From positions 1,040,945-1,104,944 of the forward strand of contig NZ_RBWX01000007.1 in the NCBI RefSeq assembly GCF_003634215.1: a stretch of DNA of 64,000 nucleotides, written 5' to 3'. The stretch is from Sphingosinicella microcystinivorans. Its GTDB lineage: Bacteria; Pseudomonadota; Alphaproteobacteria; Sphingomonadales; Sphingomonadaceae. A model generated the notes under the pieces. The model made no database searches and was not told the origin of the DNA. It was given only the letters and a program-made list of their open reading frames with translations. Below, piece after piece: positions 34,262 to 42,178 of this stretch (position 1 is the first letter of the stretch; each line of letters begins with the position of its first letter). A program made the translations under genes and the position numbers.

Positions 34262-35002
34262 ATGACCAAACGTGCCATCATCCTGAGTGCAGGACAGGGC
34301 TCGCGCCTGCTGCCGCTGACCGCCGATCGGCCCAAGTGCCTGATCGAGTTTTCGGGACGTACGCTGCTTGATTGGCAGCTCGACATGCTGATCGCGGGCG
34401 GCATCGACGACATCACGGTCGTCGTGGGCTTCAATTCGGACATGGTGGACGCGGCGATCGCGCGCCGGGACGATCGCGGCGCGCGCGTGCGGACGCTGTT
34501 CAACCCCTTCTATCAGGTCGCGGACAATCTCGGATCGGTTTGGCTGGCGCGCGAACTGATGGATCAGCCGTTCGTGATCCTGAACGGCGACACGCTCGTT
34601 TCGCGTGAGATTGTGGACCGCGTGCTTGCCGCGCCCGACGCACCGATCCGCGTGACGGTCGACGTGAAACCCGACTACGATCTCGACGACATGAAGGTGC
34701 GCCGTGAGGGCGAGCGGCTGCTCGATATCGGCAAGCGGCTGACCGCGGAGGAAAGCAACGCTGAATCGATCGGCTTCCTGCGGTTCAATGCCGAGGGCGC
34801 GGCGCGTTTCCGCGCCGAGGTGGAGCGGATGATGCATTCGCCCGAAGGAACGCGGAGCTGGTATCTGCGCGCGATCCACCACATCGCGGCAGACCCGGAA
34901 TCGACGGTGCTCGTGACGTCGATCGAGGGGCTCGAATGGGGTGAGGTGGATTTCCCCGAGGACGTTCCCGTGGGGCAGAAACTGACCGCTGGCTGGCGCT
35001 GA
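34262..35002 (+). CDS. Phosphocholine-cytidylyltransferase-like nucleotidyltransferase
   Basis: A 246-residue sugar-nucleotidyltransferase-fold enzyme. The signature KRAIILSAGQGSRLLPLTAD and DRPKCLIEFSGRTLLDWQ bind NTP; FVILNGDTLVS holds the metal aspartate. LFNPFYQVADNLGSVWLARE resembles LicC/phosphocholine cytidylyltransferases and inositol-phosphate cytidylyltransferases. With the MobA-like gene upstream it could make a CDP-activated head group or sugar. No CDP-alcohol phosphotransferase is next to it, since convergent ligD follows by five bases. Confidence 0.88.
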   Translation: MTKRAIILSAGQGSRLLPLTADRPKCLIEFSGRTLLDWQLDMLIAGGIDDITVVVGFNSDMVDAAIARRDDRGARVRTLFNPFYQVADNLGSVWLARELMDQPFVILNGDTLVSREIVDRVLAAPDAPIRVTVDVKPDYDLDDMKVRREGERLLDIGKRLTAEESNAESIGFLRFNAEGAARFRAEVERMMHSPEGTRSWYLRAIHHIAADPESTVLVTSIEGLEWGEVDFPEDVPVGQKLTAGWR

Positions 35003-35007
35003 TCGGA

Positions 35008-37497
35008 CTAGATGCCCGGTAGATTCTGGGCCGCAACGCCCCATCCGGCGAGATCGCGGCTGCCGGCGCGTTTCAGGAGTTTTTTCGCGTCCTTCACGGT
35101 GAAGGTGCCGGCCTTTTCGATGCCGTCCAGCTCTTTCCATGAGATGGGCGCAGCCACGGGCGCTCCGGGCCTTGCGCGCGCGCTATAAGGCATGATCGCG
35201 GTGGAGCCGCGCTGGTTGCGCAGCCAATCGATGAAGATGCGTCCCTTGCGTTTCGCCTTCGACATCGTGGCCGTGAACCGATCGGGCTCCAACTCGGCGA
35301 TGGCGCGCGCGAAGCGTTCGGCGAAATCCTTGACGGCATCCCACTCCGCGCCGGGTGTGAGAGGGACGACGACATGGACACCTTTGCCGCCGGTGAGCAT
35401 CGGGAAGCTGATGAGACCGATGTCGTCCAGATGCTTGCGCAGATCCTTCGCGGCGGTTTTCACGATGTCGAAGCCGATCGCCTCGTCGGGATCGAGATCG
35501 AAGACCATCCGGTCAGGCCGCTCGACATCCTCGACGCGGGCACCCCAGCCGTGGAACTCGATCGTGCCCATCTGGACGCAGGCGAGAATGCCCTGCGTAT
35601 TCTCGACATAGAGATAATCGTCCGGCTTGCCGTTCTTTTCGACGATGGGAATGTGATGCACGGCCGGCCCGAAGCTGCCGCTGTCGTGCTTCTGGAAGAA
35701 ACACTGACGCGCACGGCCCTGCGGACAGCGGACAAGGCTTGCCGGGCGATGCGCCAGCCATGGCAGCATGACGGCGCCGACCTGCCGATAATAATCGGCG
35801 AGCTCGCCCTTGGTGATCTTCGCTTCGGGGAAGATCACGCGATCGGGATGGGTAATCGTTACGCCGTCATCTCCATCGCTGACCGGGGCCGGGGTTTCGG
35901 GTGCGATATCGCCCGGCATCTTGTCCTCCCGCAACCCGATGAAACTGGCATGGCGTAGACGATCATCGGACGTGAATTCGGCAAAGGCAATTTCGGCGAC
36001 GAGTTTCGGCGTCACCCAGTTCGCGCCCCGTGCTTCCGCGCGCGGGACCGCGACCGGCGCGGTCTTGCGTGCGAGGGGGCGCAGCTTGCCTTCGAGCATG
36101 GCGAACGTATCGGCATCGAATCCTGTGCCCGCTTTGCCTGCATAGGCAAGTCCATTTGCACGGTTCTGCGCGAGCAGCAGCGACGCGAACGGCCGCGCCT
36201 TCGCGCTGCTCGCCGTCCAGCCGACGATCACGAATTCCTGGCGGCGGGTGCATTTCACCTTCAGCCAGTTTTTCGTGCGTTTCCCCACGTAGCGCGCATC
36301 GACGCGCTTGCAGATGATGCCTTCCTGCCCCGCGCCGCACATCGCCTCATAGAGCTTTTCTCCCGCGCCCACGACATGATCGGCGTAACGAATGGGGCCG
36401 TCTGGGGACAGCAGCCCCGAGAGGCGCTGTTTGCGCGCGATATTGGGAAGCTGCGCGAGGTCTTCGCCATCCAGTTCGAGCAGGTCGAAGCCGAACAGTA
36501 CGAAGCCGTCGCTGCCCTCCGTGAGGGCCTTCTGCAAAGCGCTGAAGCTCGGATTGCCATTCCGGTCCATCACCACGATCTCGCCGTCGATGAGGCACGG
36601 CGGCAGATCGAGCGCTGCCGCAGCTTCGACGAGCGGCGCGAACCGATCCGACCAATCAAGCCCCGTACGTGTGTAGATGCGCGCCTTGTCGCCGTTTGCG
36701 GCGAGCAGGCAGCGGTAGCCATCAAACTTGATCTCGTGCATCCATTCCGTGCCCGTGGGCACATGATCGACGAGCGTCGCAAGCTGCGGGGCGCGAAAGG
36801 CCGGCAGGCGGCCGGACTTTGCGCTCTTGGGTTTCGCGCGCACGGTCGCGCTCCGCGCCTCGGTCATGGCGCGGGTGAAGGCCTTGCCGCGCTTGCCTTT
36901 CAGCGAGACCGCTGGCGCGCCCGCCGCAATCTGCGCCATCGATCGTCCCGTCTCGACGCTGGTCAGCACCGTTTCGACAAGCTCGTCCGACCCGCCCGCG
37001 TGGGTATCGTCGATCTTCCGAAGCAGCCAGTTCTCCCGCTTTTCCCCCGCGCGCGGTTTCATGCGCACGAGCAGCCATTCGCCCTTCATGCGCTTGCCGT
37101 GGAGGGTGAAGTGGAGATGACCGTCCTTCAGCGTTTGGCGGGGATCCTTCCCGGCGACAGGCTCCCACGTGCCTTCGTCCCACAGCATCACCGTGCCGCC
37201 GCCGTATTCGCCTTTCGGGATATTGCCCTCAAAACCGCCGTAGCTGAGCGGGTGGTCTTCGGTGCGGACCGCAAGGCGCTTGTCGTCGGGGTTGAGGCTG
37301 GGGCCGCGCGTAACGGCCCAGCTCTTGAGAACGCCATCAAGCTCGAGGCGGAAATCGTAGTGCAGGCGGGTCGCGGCGTGCTTCTGCACAACGAAACTGT
37401 TGCCCTCCGCGCGCCCCGGCGTTCCGGCAGGTTCAGGTGTCTTCTTGAAATCGCGCCGGGCGTTGTAGTCTTTGAGCGGGTCCGCGCGGCGTGCCAT
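35008..37497 (-). CDS. ligD: ATP-dependent DNA ligase D (NHEJ)
   Basis: An 829-residue multifunctional enzyme for non-homologous end joining. Domain order is 3'-phosphoesterase (about 30-155, RLHYDFRLELDGVLKSWAV), ligase (about 230-525, nucleotidyl-accepting K257 in HEIKFDGYR, then LIDGEIVVMD and EGIICKRVDARYVG) and polymerase/primase (about 545-815, FDLDPDEAIGFDIV with metal aspartates). It acts on double-strand breaks held by Ku. It is two bases downstream of ku and so co-transcribed. The start is the ATG of MARRADPLKD. Confidence 0.97.
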   Translation of the reverse strand: MARRADPLKDYNARRDFKKTPEPAGTPGRAEGNSFVVQKHAATRLHYDFRLELDGVLKSWAVTRGPSLNPDDKRLAVRTEDHPLSYGGFEGNIPKGEYGGGTVMLWDEGTWEPVAGKDPRQTLKDGHLHFTLHGKRMKGEWLLVRMKPRAGEKRENWLLRKIDDTHAGGSDELVETVLTSVETGRSMAQIAAGAPAVSLKGKRGKAFTRAMTEARSATVRAKPKSAKSGRLPAFRAPQLATLVDHVPTGTEWMHEIKFDGYRCLLAANGDKARIYTRTGLDWSDRFAPLVEAAAALDLPPCLIDGEIVVMDRNGNPSFSALQKALTEGSDGFVLFGFDLLELDGEDLAQLPNIARKQRLSGLLSPDGPIRYADHVVGAGEKLYEAMCGAGQEGIICKRVDARYVGKRTKNWLKVKCTRRQEFVIVGWTASSAKARPFASLLLAQNRANGLAYAGKAGTGFDADTFAMLEGKLRPLARKTAPVAVPRAEARGANWVTPKLVAEIAFAEFTSDDRLRHASFIGLREDKMPGDIAPETPAPVSDGDDGVTITHPDRVIFPEAKITKGELADYYRQVGAVMLPWLAHRPASLVRCPQGRARQCFFQKHDSGSFGPAVHHIPIVEKNGKPDDYLYVENTQGILACVQMGTIEFHGWGARVEDVERPDRMVFDLDPDEAIGFDIVKTAAKDLRKHLDDIGLISFPMLTGGKGVHVVVPLTPGAEWDAVKDFAERFARAIAELEPDRFTATMSKAKRKGRIFIDWLRNQRGSTAIMPYSARARPGAPVAAPISWKELDGIEKAGTFTVKDAKKLLKRAGSRDLAGWGVAAQNLPGI

Positions 37498-37499
37498 GG

Positions 37500-38375
37500 T
37501 CAGGCCCGTTTGCGCGCCGGAGACTTGGTGGCAGGGGCTTTCTTCGGCTTGCTCGCGGTCTTGCGACTCTGGGGTTTGGCCTTTCGCGCCGGCGTATCGA
37601 CCGACTTGCGCAGCGCAGCCATCAGGTCGATCACATTGCCGCCTCGGGGCCGTTCTTCATCAGCGTCCTCGATGATCTTGCGGCCCCGTGAGCGCCGCTT
37701 CTTCTCGATCAGGCCTTCCAGCGCTTCGACGTAGCGATCCTCGAAAACCTTGGCGTCGAACGGCGCGGTTTTCTTGTCGATCAGCGTTTCGGCGAGTTCG
37801 AGCAATTCACTGTCGGGCTTGATGTCGTCGATGTCGCGGAAATAGGACGCGGCGCGGTTCACCTCGTCGGCATAGCGTAGCGTTTCCAGCATCAGTCCGC
37901 GCCCGCAGGGGCGGAGGCATACCGCGTACTCCCGGCCGCGCATCGCGATCTGGCCAAGCCCGACCTTGCGCGTGCGGCGCAGTGCCTCGCGAAGGACCAC
38001 AAACGCCTCTTCGGCGAGATCGTCCGCCGGAACGACGAAATAGGGCTTTTCGTAATAGAGCAGGTCGATCTCGGTGACGTCGACGAACTGCGTGAGCTCG
38101 AGCGTCTTGCGGCTTTCGAGCTTCACGGCGTCAATCTCGTCCTGCTGCAGCAGAACATATTCGCCCTTGCCGATCTCATAGCCCTTGAGAATGTCCTCCG
38201 CCTTCACCGGGCCGATGCCGGGCACGACCTTTTCGTAGCGTATGGGCTTGCCCGACGGCTCGTGGATCTGGCGGAAGCTGATCTGCGCACCGCTTTTGAC
38301 GGCTGTGTAGATCTCGACGGGGATCGAAACGAGTGCCAGGCGAATCTGTCCGCGCCAATAGGGTCGTGCGGCCAT
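37500..38375 (-). CDS. ku: DNA end-binding protein Ku
   Basis: A 291-residue homodimeric ring protein that holds broken DNA ends and recruits LigD. The start MAARPYWRGQIRLALVSIPV is set by AGGAGG six bases before the ATG; a longer frame from 38441 is disregarded. The core includes SFRQIHEPSGKPIRYEKVVP and RALRRT-like arginine patches, and the C-terminus is a lysine-rich tail (KPQSRKTASKPKKAPATKSP) of the kind that binds DNA and stimulates LigD. Confidence 0.97.
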   Translation of the reverse strand: MAARPYWRGQIRLALVSIPVEIYTAVKSGAQISFRQIHEPSGKPIRYEKVVPGIGPVKAEDILKGYEIGKGEYVLLQQDEIDAVKLESRKTLELTQFVDVTEIDLLYYEKPYFVVPADDLAEEAFVVLREALRRTRKVGLGQIAMRGREYAVCLRPCGRGLMLETLRYADEVNRAASYFRDIDDIKPDSELLELAETLIDKKTAPFDAKVFEDRYVEALEGLIEKKRRSRGRKIIEDADEERPRGGNVIDLMAALRKSVDTPARKAKPQSRKTASKPKKAPATKSPARKRA

Positions 38376-38524
38376 TCCATGCCTCCTGTGTGTCAACCGT
38401 TTGCATAACTTGCAGGCGAGGCAGGCGGTTCCTCCACGCACGTCGCTTCATCGCATTCGGGGAAACCAAGACCGGACGGAGCCGTTGGAAGAAGAGTGAC
38501 TCAAGACCCCGGAAGGATCAGGAA

Positions 38525-39124
38525 ATGGCATCAGGAGAACGCTATGGCAGCGACTATGAACCCCACACCGGTGGCCAGGGCGGCAGGCCGGGCCGATTTG
38601 AACGCGCGCGGAATTTCGATGATCATGAAGATGAACGCCGGTATCCGGGCGCGTTTGGCAGCCAAATGACCGATACTTATGAACGCGATGATCGGACCCG
38701 CGGACACCAGCCGCGCCAATATTGGGGCGATGATGGTGACGACGCGCGCGGCGACGGCGGCTACCGAGGGCGCGGGCGTGCCGGCTGGGGCGGCCACGAC
38801 CCCCGCTCCAGTTATCAGGGCGCGGATCGCGGCGAAGACTATGGCCGGGCAGGTTATCGTCAGGAGAGGAGTGATGGTCGCAACAGCGGGCGCCAAGACT
38901 CTTACGATCGCGAATATGCGCGCTGGCGGCAGAGCCAGATGACACGGTTCGATCAGGATTATCAGGACTATCTTGCCGAACGACAGGATCGCTTCAATTC
39001 CGATTTCGACGCGTGGCGCAGCAAGCGGCAATCGGTGGCCGCGACAGAAACCGGCAACCCCATGATGTCTTCCACACAAAAGGCGGTGGAGGGGAATAGC
39101 GACAAGACGAAGACCCGGAACTGA
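38525..39124 (+). CDS. Low-complexity charged hypothetical protein
   Basis: A 199-residue protein dominated by Gly, Arg, Asp, Tyr and Gln (MASGERYGSDYEPHTGGQGG, YRGRGRAGWGGHDPRSSYQG), with a more ordered C-terminal part (RWRQSQMTRFDQDYQDYLAE). No membrane segment or signal is present. An AGGATCAGGA ribosome region supports the ATG. Composition suggests intrinsic disorder and nucleic-acid or stress association. It lies divergent from ku, but no known family is recognised. Confidence 0.72.
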   Translation: MASGERYGSDYEPHTGGQGGRPGRFERARNFDDHEDERRYPGAFGSQMTDTYERDDRTRGHQPRQYWGDDGDDARGDGGYRGRGRAGWGGHDPRSSYQGADRGEDYGRAGYRQERSDGRNSGRQDSYDREYARWRQSQMTRFDQDYQDYLAERQDRFNSDFDAWRSKRQSVAATETGNPMMSSTQKAVEGNSDKTKTRN

Positions 39125-39163
39125 AGGGCGCGCTCAGCGTCCATTGCGAAGGTCGTTCTGCAT

Positions 39164-39198
39164 GGGAGCCGCGACGCATCATGCGCCGCTCGGCTCCC
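39164..39198. terminator. Hairpin between convergent genes
   Basis: GGGAGCCG (39164-39171) pairs with CGGCTCCC (39191-39198), with an inner CGCAT/ATGCG pairing. It sits between the stop of the charged protein (39124) and that of the VOC protein (39214), so it could end both transcripts. The flanking T-run is short. Confidence 0.5.
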
Positions 39199-39213
39199 TT
39201 GCCGTTCTCAACT

Positions 39214-39594
39214 TCAGCCGTAGCTGACGATTTCATATTCGATTCCGTCAGGATCGAAAAAATAGAAACGGCGGCCGGGTTCGTAGTCGTCGTGATTGAA
39301 TGGCACGAGACCTGCCGCGAACACGCGCGCCTCGGTTTCGTCGAGATCGTCGACCTCTACGCCGATGTGGTTGAGCGGGCGGCCCTTTGCAAAATCCTCT
39401 TCCGTGTAGGCGGCGTTCGCGCCGGTGTAGAGCGCGATGTAGTGGGTGTCCGAACCGACGTGGATGGTTCGTCCGCCATCGCGTGCGGGCCCCTGCCAGC
39501 GGATCTTCCAACCGAACAGTTTCTGCATCAGACCGGCGGTTCGCTCCGGGTCCGTGACGGTGACGTTTACGTGTTCAATGCGCGGAAAACTCAT
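39214..39594 (-). CDS. VOC-family (glyoxalase/bleomycin-resistance-like) protein
   Basis: A 126-residue vicinal-oxygen-chelate fold protein with two beta-alpha-beta-beta-beta repeats: RIEHVNVTVTDPERTAGLMQ and LNHIGVEVDDLDETEARVFA. Likely metal ligands are H8, H76 and E in DPDGIEYEIV. The substrate is not identifiable. GGAGA precedes the ATG. Its promoter contains a near-canonical SoxR operator between -35 and -10, so it is probably induced by redox-cycling compounds and may detoxify a reactive quinone, aldehyde or antibiotic. Confidence 0.87.
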   Translation of the reverse strand: MSFPRIEHVNVTVTDPERTAGLMQKLFGWKIRWQGPARDGGRTIHVGSDTHYIALYTGANAAYTEEDFAKGRPLNHIGVEVDDLDETEARVFAAGLVPFNHDDYEPGRRFYFFDPDGIEYEIVSYG

Positions 39595-39640
39595 GAATTT
39601 TCTCCAAGGTTGAGGCGCTCGGCGGCGCCAGTCCTTGCGA

Positions 39641-39671
39641 GTCGTACAACCTCAAGTTAACTTGAGGTCAA
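39641..39671 (-). promoter_or_regulatory. SoxR box within the VOC gene promoter
   Basis: ACCTCAAGTTAACTTGAGGT (39649-39668) is a perfect 20-bp palindrome containing CCTCAAGTTAACTTGAGG, the known SoxR operator core. On the minus strand it lies between TTGACC (39666-39671) and TACGAC (39641-39646) with a 19-base spacer, the over-long spacing typical of MerR-type activated promoters. The soxR gene is transcribed the other way from the same interval. Confidence 0.9.
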
Positions 39672-39696
39672 GCATGATTTTTGGGAAGCCCGCAGC

Positions 39697-40170
39697 ATGA
39701 TGCGAACGACACTTACGATCGGCGAACTTGCCCGGCGTACGGGGCTTAGTGTCTCGGCAATCCGCTTTTATGAGGAGCGGGGGCTGGTGAGTTCGATCCG
39801 TACCGGCGGCAACCAGCGCCGCTTTCTGCGTTCCGACATACGGCGGCTTTCGTTCGCACTGATCGCGCAGCGACTGGGGCTGACACTCGCAGAGATCGAG
39901 GCGGAGCTTTCGACGCTCCCCGATGGGCGCGTGCCGACGCAGGCGGACTGGACGCGGATCAGTCGCCGCATGCGCAAGGCACTCGATGCGCGGATCGCCA
40001 TGCTCGAACGCACGCGCGACCTTCTCGACGGTTGCATCGGGTGCGGCTGCCTGTCGCTGGACCGTTGCGCGCTTTACAATCCGGGTGACAGGGCGGCGCG
40101 GGCAGGGGCGGGGCCAAGGTTCCTGATGGGCGATCGCGCCGAGGATTTCGCAGGTTTAGGCGCGCGTTGA
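39697..40170 (+). CDS. soxR: Redox-sensitive transcriptional activator SoxR
   Basis: A 157-residue MerR-family regulator. The winged HTH (TIGELARRTGLSVSAIRFYE) is followed by a dimerisation helix and the SoxR-specific 2Fe-2S motif C113-x2-C116-x-C118-x5-C124. Oxidation of the cluster by redox-active drugs or nitric oxide turns on target promoters. Divergent from the VOC gene with a SoxR box between them; as in most non-enteric bacteria there is no soxS, so SoxR acts directly on its targets. Confidence 0.95.
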   Translation: MMRTTLTIGELARRTGLSVSAIRFYEERGLVSSIRTGGNQRRFLRSDIRRLSFALIAQRLGLTLAEIEAELSTLPDGRVPTQADWTRISRRMRKALDARIAMLERTRDLLDGCIGCGCLSLDRCALYNPGDRAARAGAGPRFLMGDRAEDFAGLGAR

Positions 40171-40229
40171 ACCAATAGCACCGGACGGCGTTGGATCGGC
40201 AAAAGGGGGCGTGCAGCAGGAGAGACGCG

Positions 40230-40535
40230 ATGCCCCGCGGCGACAAGAGCAGCTACACCGACAAGCAGAAGCGCAAGGCCCGTCATATCGAGGAGGGCTA
40301 TGAAGAGCGCGGCGTGAGCCATGAAGAGGCGGAACGGCGCGCGTGGGCGACCGTGAACAAGGAATCGGGCGGCGGCAACAAATCCGGTTCGGGTCGCGGC
40401 AAGGCGGGGAGCCATGCCGAATCGCGGAAGGGCGGTCGCAAAGGCGGCGCGGCATCGGCCGCGCGTAGTGCCGCTGCCCGCTCGGCAGCCGCGAAGAAAG
40501 GTTGGGAAACCCGTCGGCGTCGCGGCAACGCCTGA
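40230..40535 (+). CDS. Small basic protein, plasmid-stabilisation-like
   Basis: A 101-residue basic protein (MPRGDKSSYTDKQKRKARHI, then EERGVSHEEAERRAWATVNK) with an Ala/Ser/Lys/Gly-rich tail ending ETRRRRGNA. This pattern is annotated in many proteobacteria as plasmid stabilisation protein or KGG-motif stress protein; the function is unproven. AGGAGA six bases upstream sets the start. It is monocistronic between soxR and the carboxyltransferase. Confidence 0.8.
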   Translation: MPRGDKSSYTDKQKRKARHIEEGYEERGVSHEEAERRAWATVNKESGGGNKSGSGRGKAGSHAESRKGGRKGGAASAARSAAARSAAAKKGWETRRRRGNA

Positions 40536-40563
40536 GACTGCATCCTTCCCTCTCAATTATAGA

Positions 40564-40583
40564 ACTTGAATTTAAGTTATATA
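40564..40583. promoter_or_regulatory. Candidate TetR operator upstream of the carboxyltransferase
   Basis: ACTTGAATTTAAGTTATATA matches 15 of 20 positions of the island consensus ACTTGAATTTAAATTCAAGT, with a perfect left half. It lies 38-58 bases before the carboxyltransferase ATG. Confidence 0.55.
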
Positions 40584-40621
40584 GATGTTGAGCCCTTGGT
40601 CGTCATTACGGAGCAGCGACT

Positions 40622-42178
40622 ATGGGCATGGCGGAAGCGATCGAGGAACTGCGGGCACGGCGCGCGCGGGCGCTCACGATGGGCGGGGACGATAAAGTCC
40701 GCCGGCAGCGGGATCGCGGCAAGGGGACTGCGCGCGAGCGCATTGCGATGCTGCTCGATCCCGACAGCTTTCTGGAATATGGCCAACTCGCCTCGCACGC
40801 GAGCCCGATCGGTTACGCGCAGACTGTGGAAGAGGTGACACCCGCAGACGGCGTGATCATCGGGACGGGGACGATCGACGGGCGGCCGGTGTGCGTTGCG
40901 GCGGAGGATTTCACCGTGCACGGCGGCACTTACGGCCTGCACCATGGGCGGAAGAAGCACCGCATCGCTGACATCGCACTGCGCGAGCGGATGCCCATCA
41001 TCTGGCTGCAGGACGGCGCGGGCGCGCGCGCGCAGGAGATGATCGGGGAGGGGCTGCCCGAGGCTTCGCACCTCATCACGCTTGCGCGGCTTTCCGGAAT
41101 CGCGCCGCAGGTCGCGATCGTGATGGGGCCGAGCGCGGGGGATTCCGCGCTGCTCAGCAGCCTTGCCGAATTCATCATCATGGTGGAGGGCACCGCGATG
41201 CTCGCGGCTGCCGGTCCGCCGGTGGTGAAATCCGCGACCGGGCAAAGCGTGTCGCCCGAGGAGCTTGGCGGCGTGGGCGTACATTGCCGGATTTCGGGGG
41301 TCGCCGACAATGCGGCGCCGACCGAGGAAGCGGCCATCGCCATGGCGCAGCGTTTCCTCTCCTATTTCCCGCGCAATGCCTATGAGTATCCGGAGCGGCT
41401 GGCTTGCGATGATCCCGCTGACCGGATGGACGAGCGGCTAGTGAGCCTTATCCCAGAAAACCCGCGGCTTCCCTATGATGTGAAAGAGCTGATCCACAGC
41501 GTTGTCGACCGGGACAGCTTCTTCGAGATCAAGCCCGACCACGCGCGCATGATCGTGACCGGGCTCGCCCGGCTCGGCGGCCATTCGGTGGGGATCATCG
41601 CGAACCAGCCGATGGTTTCGGCAGGCGCGATCACCGCGCAGGCGGCGAACAAGGCGCGGCACTTCGTGGACCTGTGCTCGGCCTATCACATCCCGATCAT
41701 CTTCCTGCAGGACGTGCCCGGCGTGATGCCCGGGCCGAAGGCGGAGCAGGAGGGGACGCTGCGTGCGGGGCTTGCGCTCAGCTATGCGATTTCATGGTCG
41801 GCGGTGCCGCGCATCACGCTCGTCATCCGCAAGGCGTTCGGGTTCGGGGCGATCGCAATGGGCGGTGCGGAAGCGCAGCAGGCGATGATCCTTGCTTGGC
41901 CGACGGCGGATTTCGGCTCGCTGCCGCCGGGTGGATCGGTGCTCGCAGCGCATTCCAGAGAGATTGAGGCGGCGGACGATCCGCAGGCGCTGATCCGCGA
42001 GCTGACGGCGAACTACGCGCGCTGCGCGGGACCGTTCCATGCCGCGTCGAAGCTCAATATCGACGACGTGATCGACCCGCGCGAAACGCGGCCGCGCCTG
42101 ATCCGGGTTCTGGACCAGACGTTGGCGCGGCGGACGGCGCCCGCGCAACCCGCGATGCGGCACGGGGTTATGCCGTGA
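40622..42178 (+). CDS. Acyl-CoA carboxylase beta (carboxyltransferase) subunit
   Basis: A 518-residue biotin-dependent carboxyltransferase subunit that moves CO2 from biotin to an acyl-CoA such as propionyl-, methylcrotonyl- or geranyl-CoA, or works in a decarboxylase. N-domain blocks: GKGTARERIAMLLDPDSFLE and IWLQDGAGARAQEM. C-domain: HSVGIIANQPMVSAGAITAQ, FLQDVPGVMPGPKAEQEG and RKAFGFGAIAMGGAEAQQAM with oxyanion-hole glycines. No biotin carboxylase or biotin carrier gene is near, so the alpha subunit must come from elsewhere. It overlaps the convergent DUF1611 gene by 11 bases and starts just after a candidate TetR site. Confidence 0.92.
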   Translation: MGMAEAIEELRARRARALTMGGDDKVRRQRDRGKGTARERIAMLLDPDSFLEYGQLASHASPIGYAQTVEEVTPADGVIIGTGTIDGRPVCVAAEDFTVHGGTYGLHHGRKKHRIADIALRERMPIIWLQDGAGARAQEMIGEGLPEASHLITLARLSGIAPQVAIVMGPSAGDSALLSSLAEFIIMVEGTAMLAAAGPPVVKSATGQSVSPEELGGVGVHCRISGVADNAAPTEEAAIAMAQRFLSYFPRNAYEYPERLACDDPADRMDERLVSLIPENPRLPYDVKELIHSVVDRDSFFEIKPDHARMIVTGLARLGGHSVGIIANQPMVSAGAITAQAANKARHFVDLCSAYHIPIIFLQDVPGVMPGPKAEQEGTLRAGLALSYAISWSAVPRITLVIRKAFGFGAIAMGGAEAQQAMILAWPTADFGSLPPGGSVLAAHSREIEAADDPQALIRELTANYARCAGPFHAASKLNIDDVIDPRETRPRLIRVLDQTLARRTAPAQPAMRHGVMP

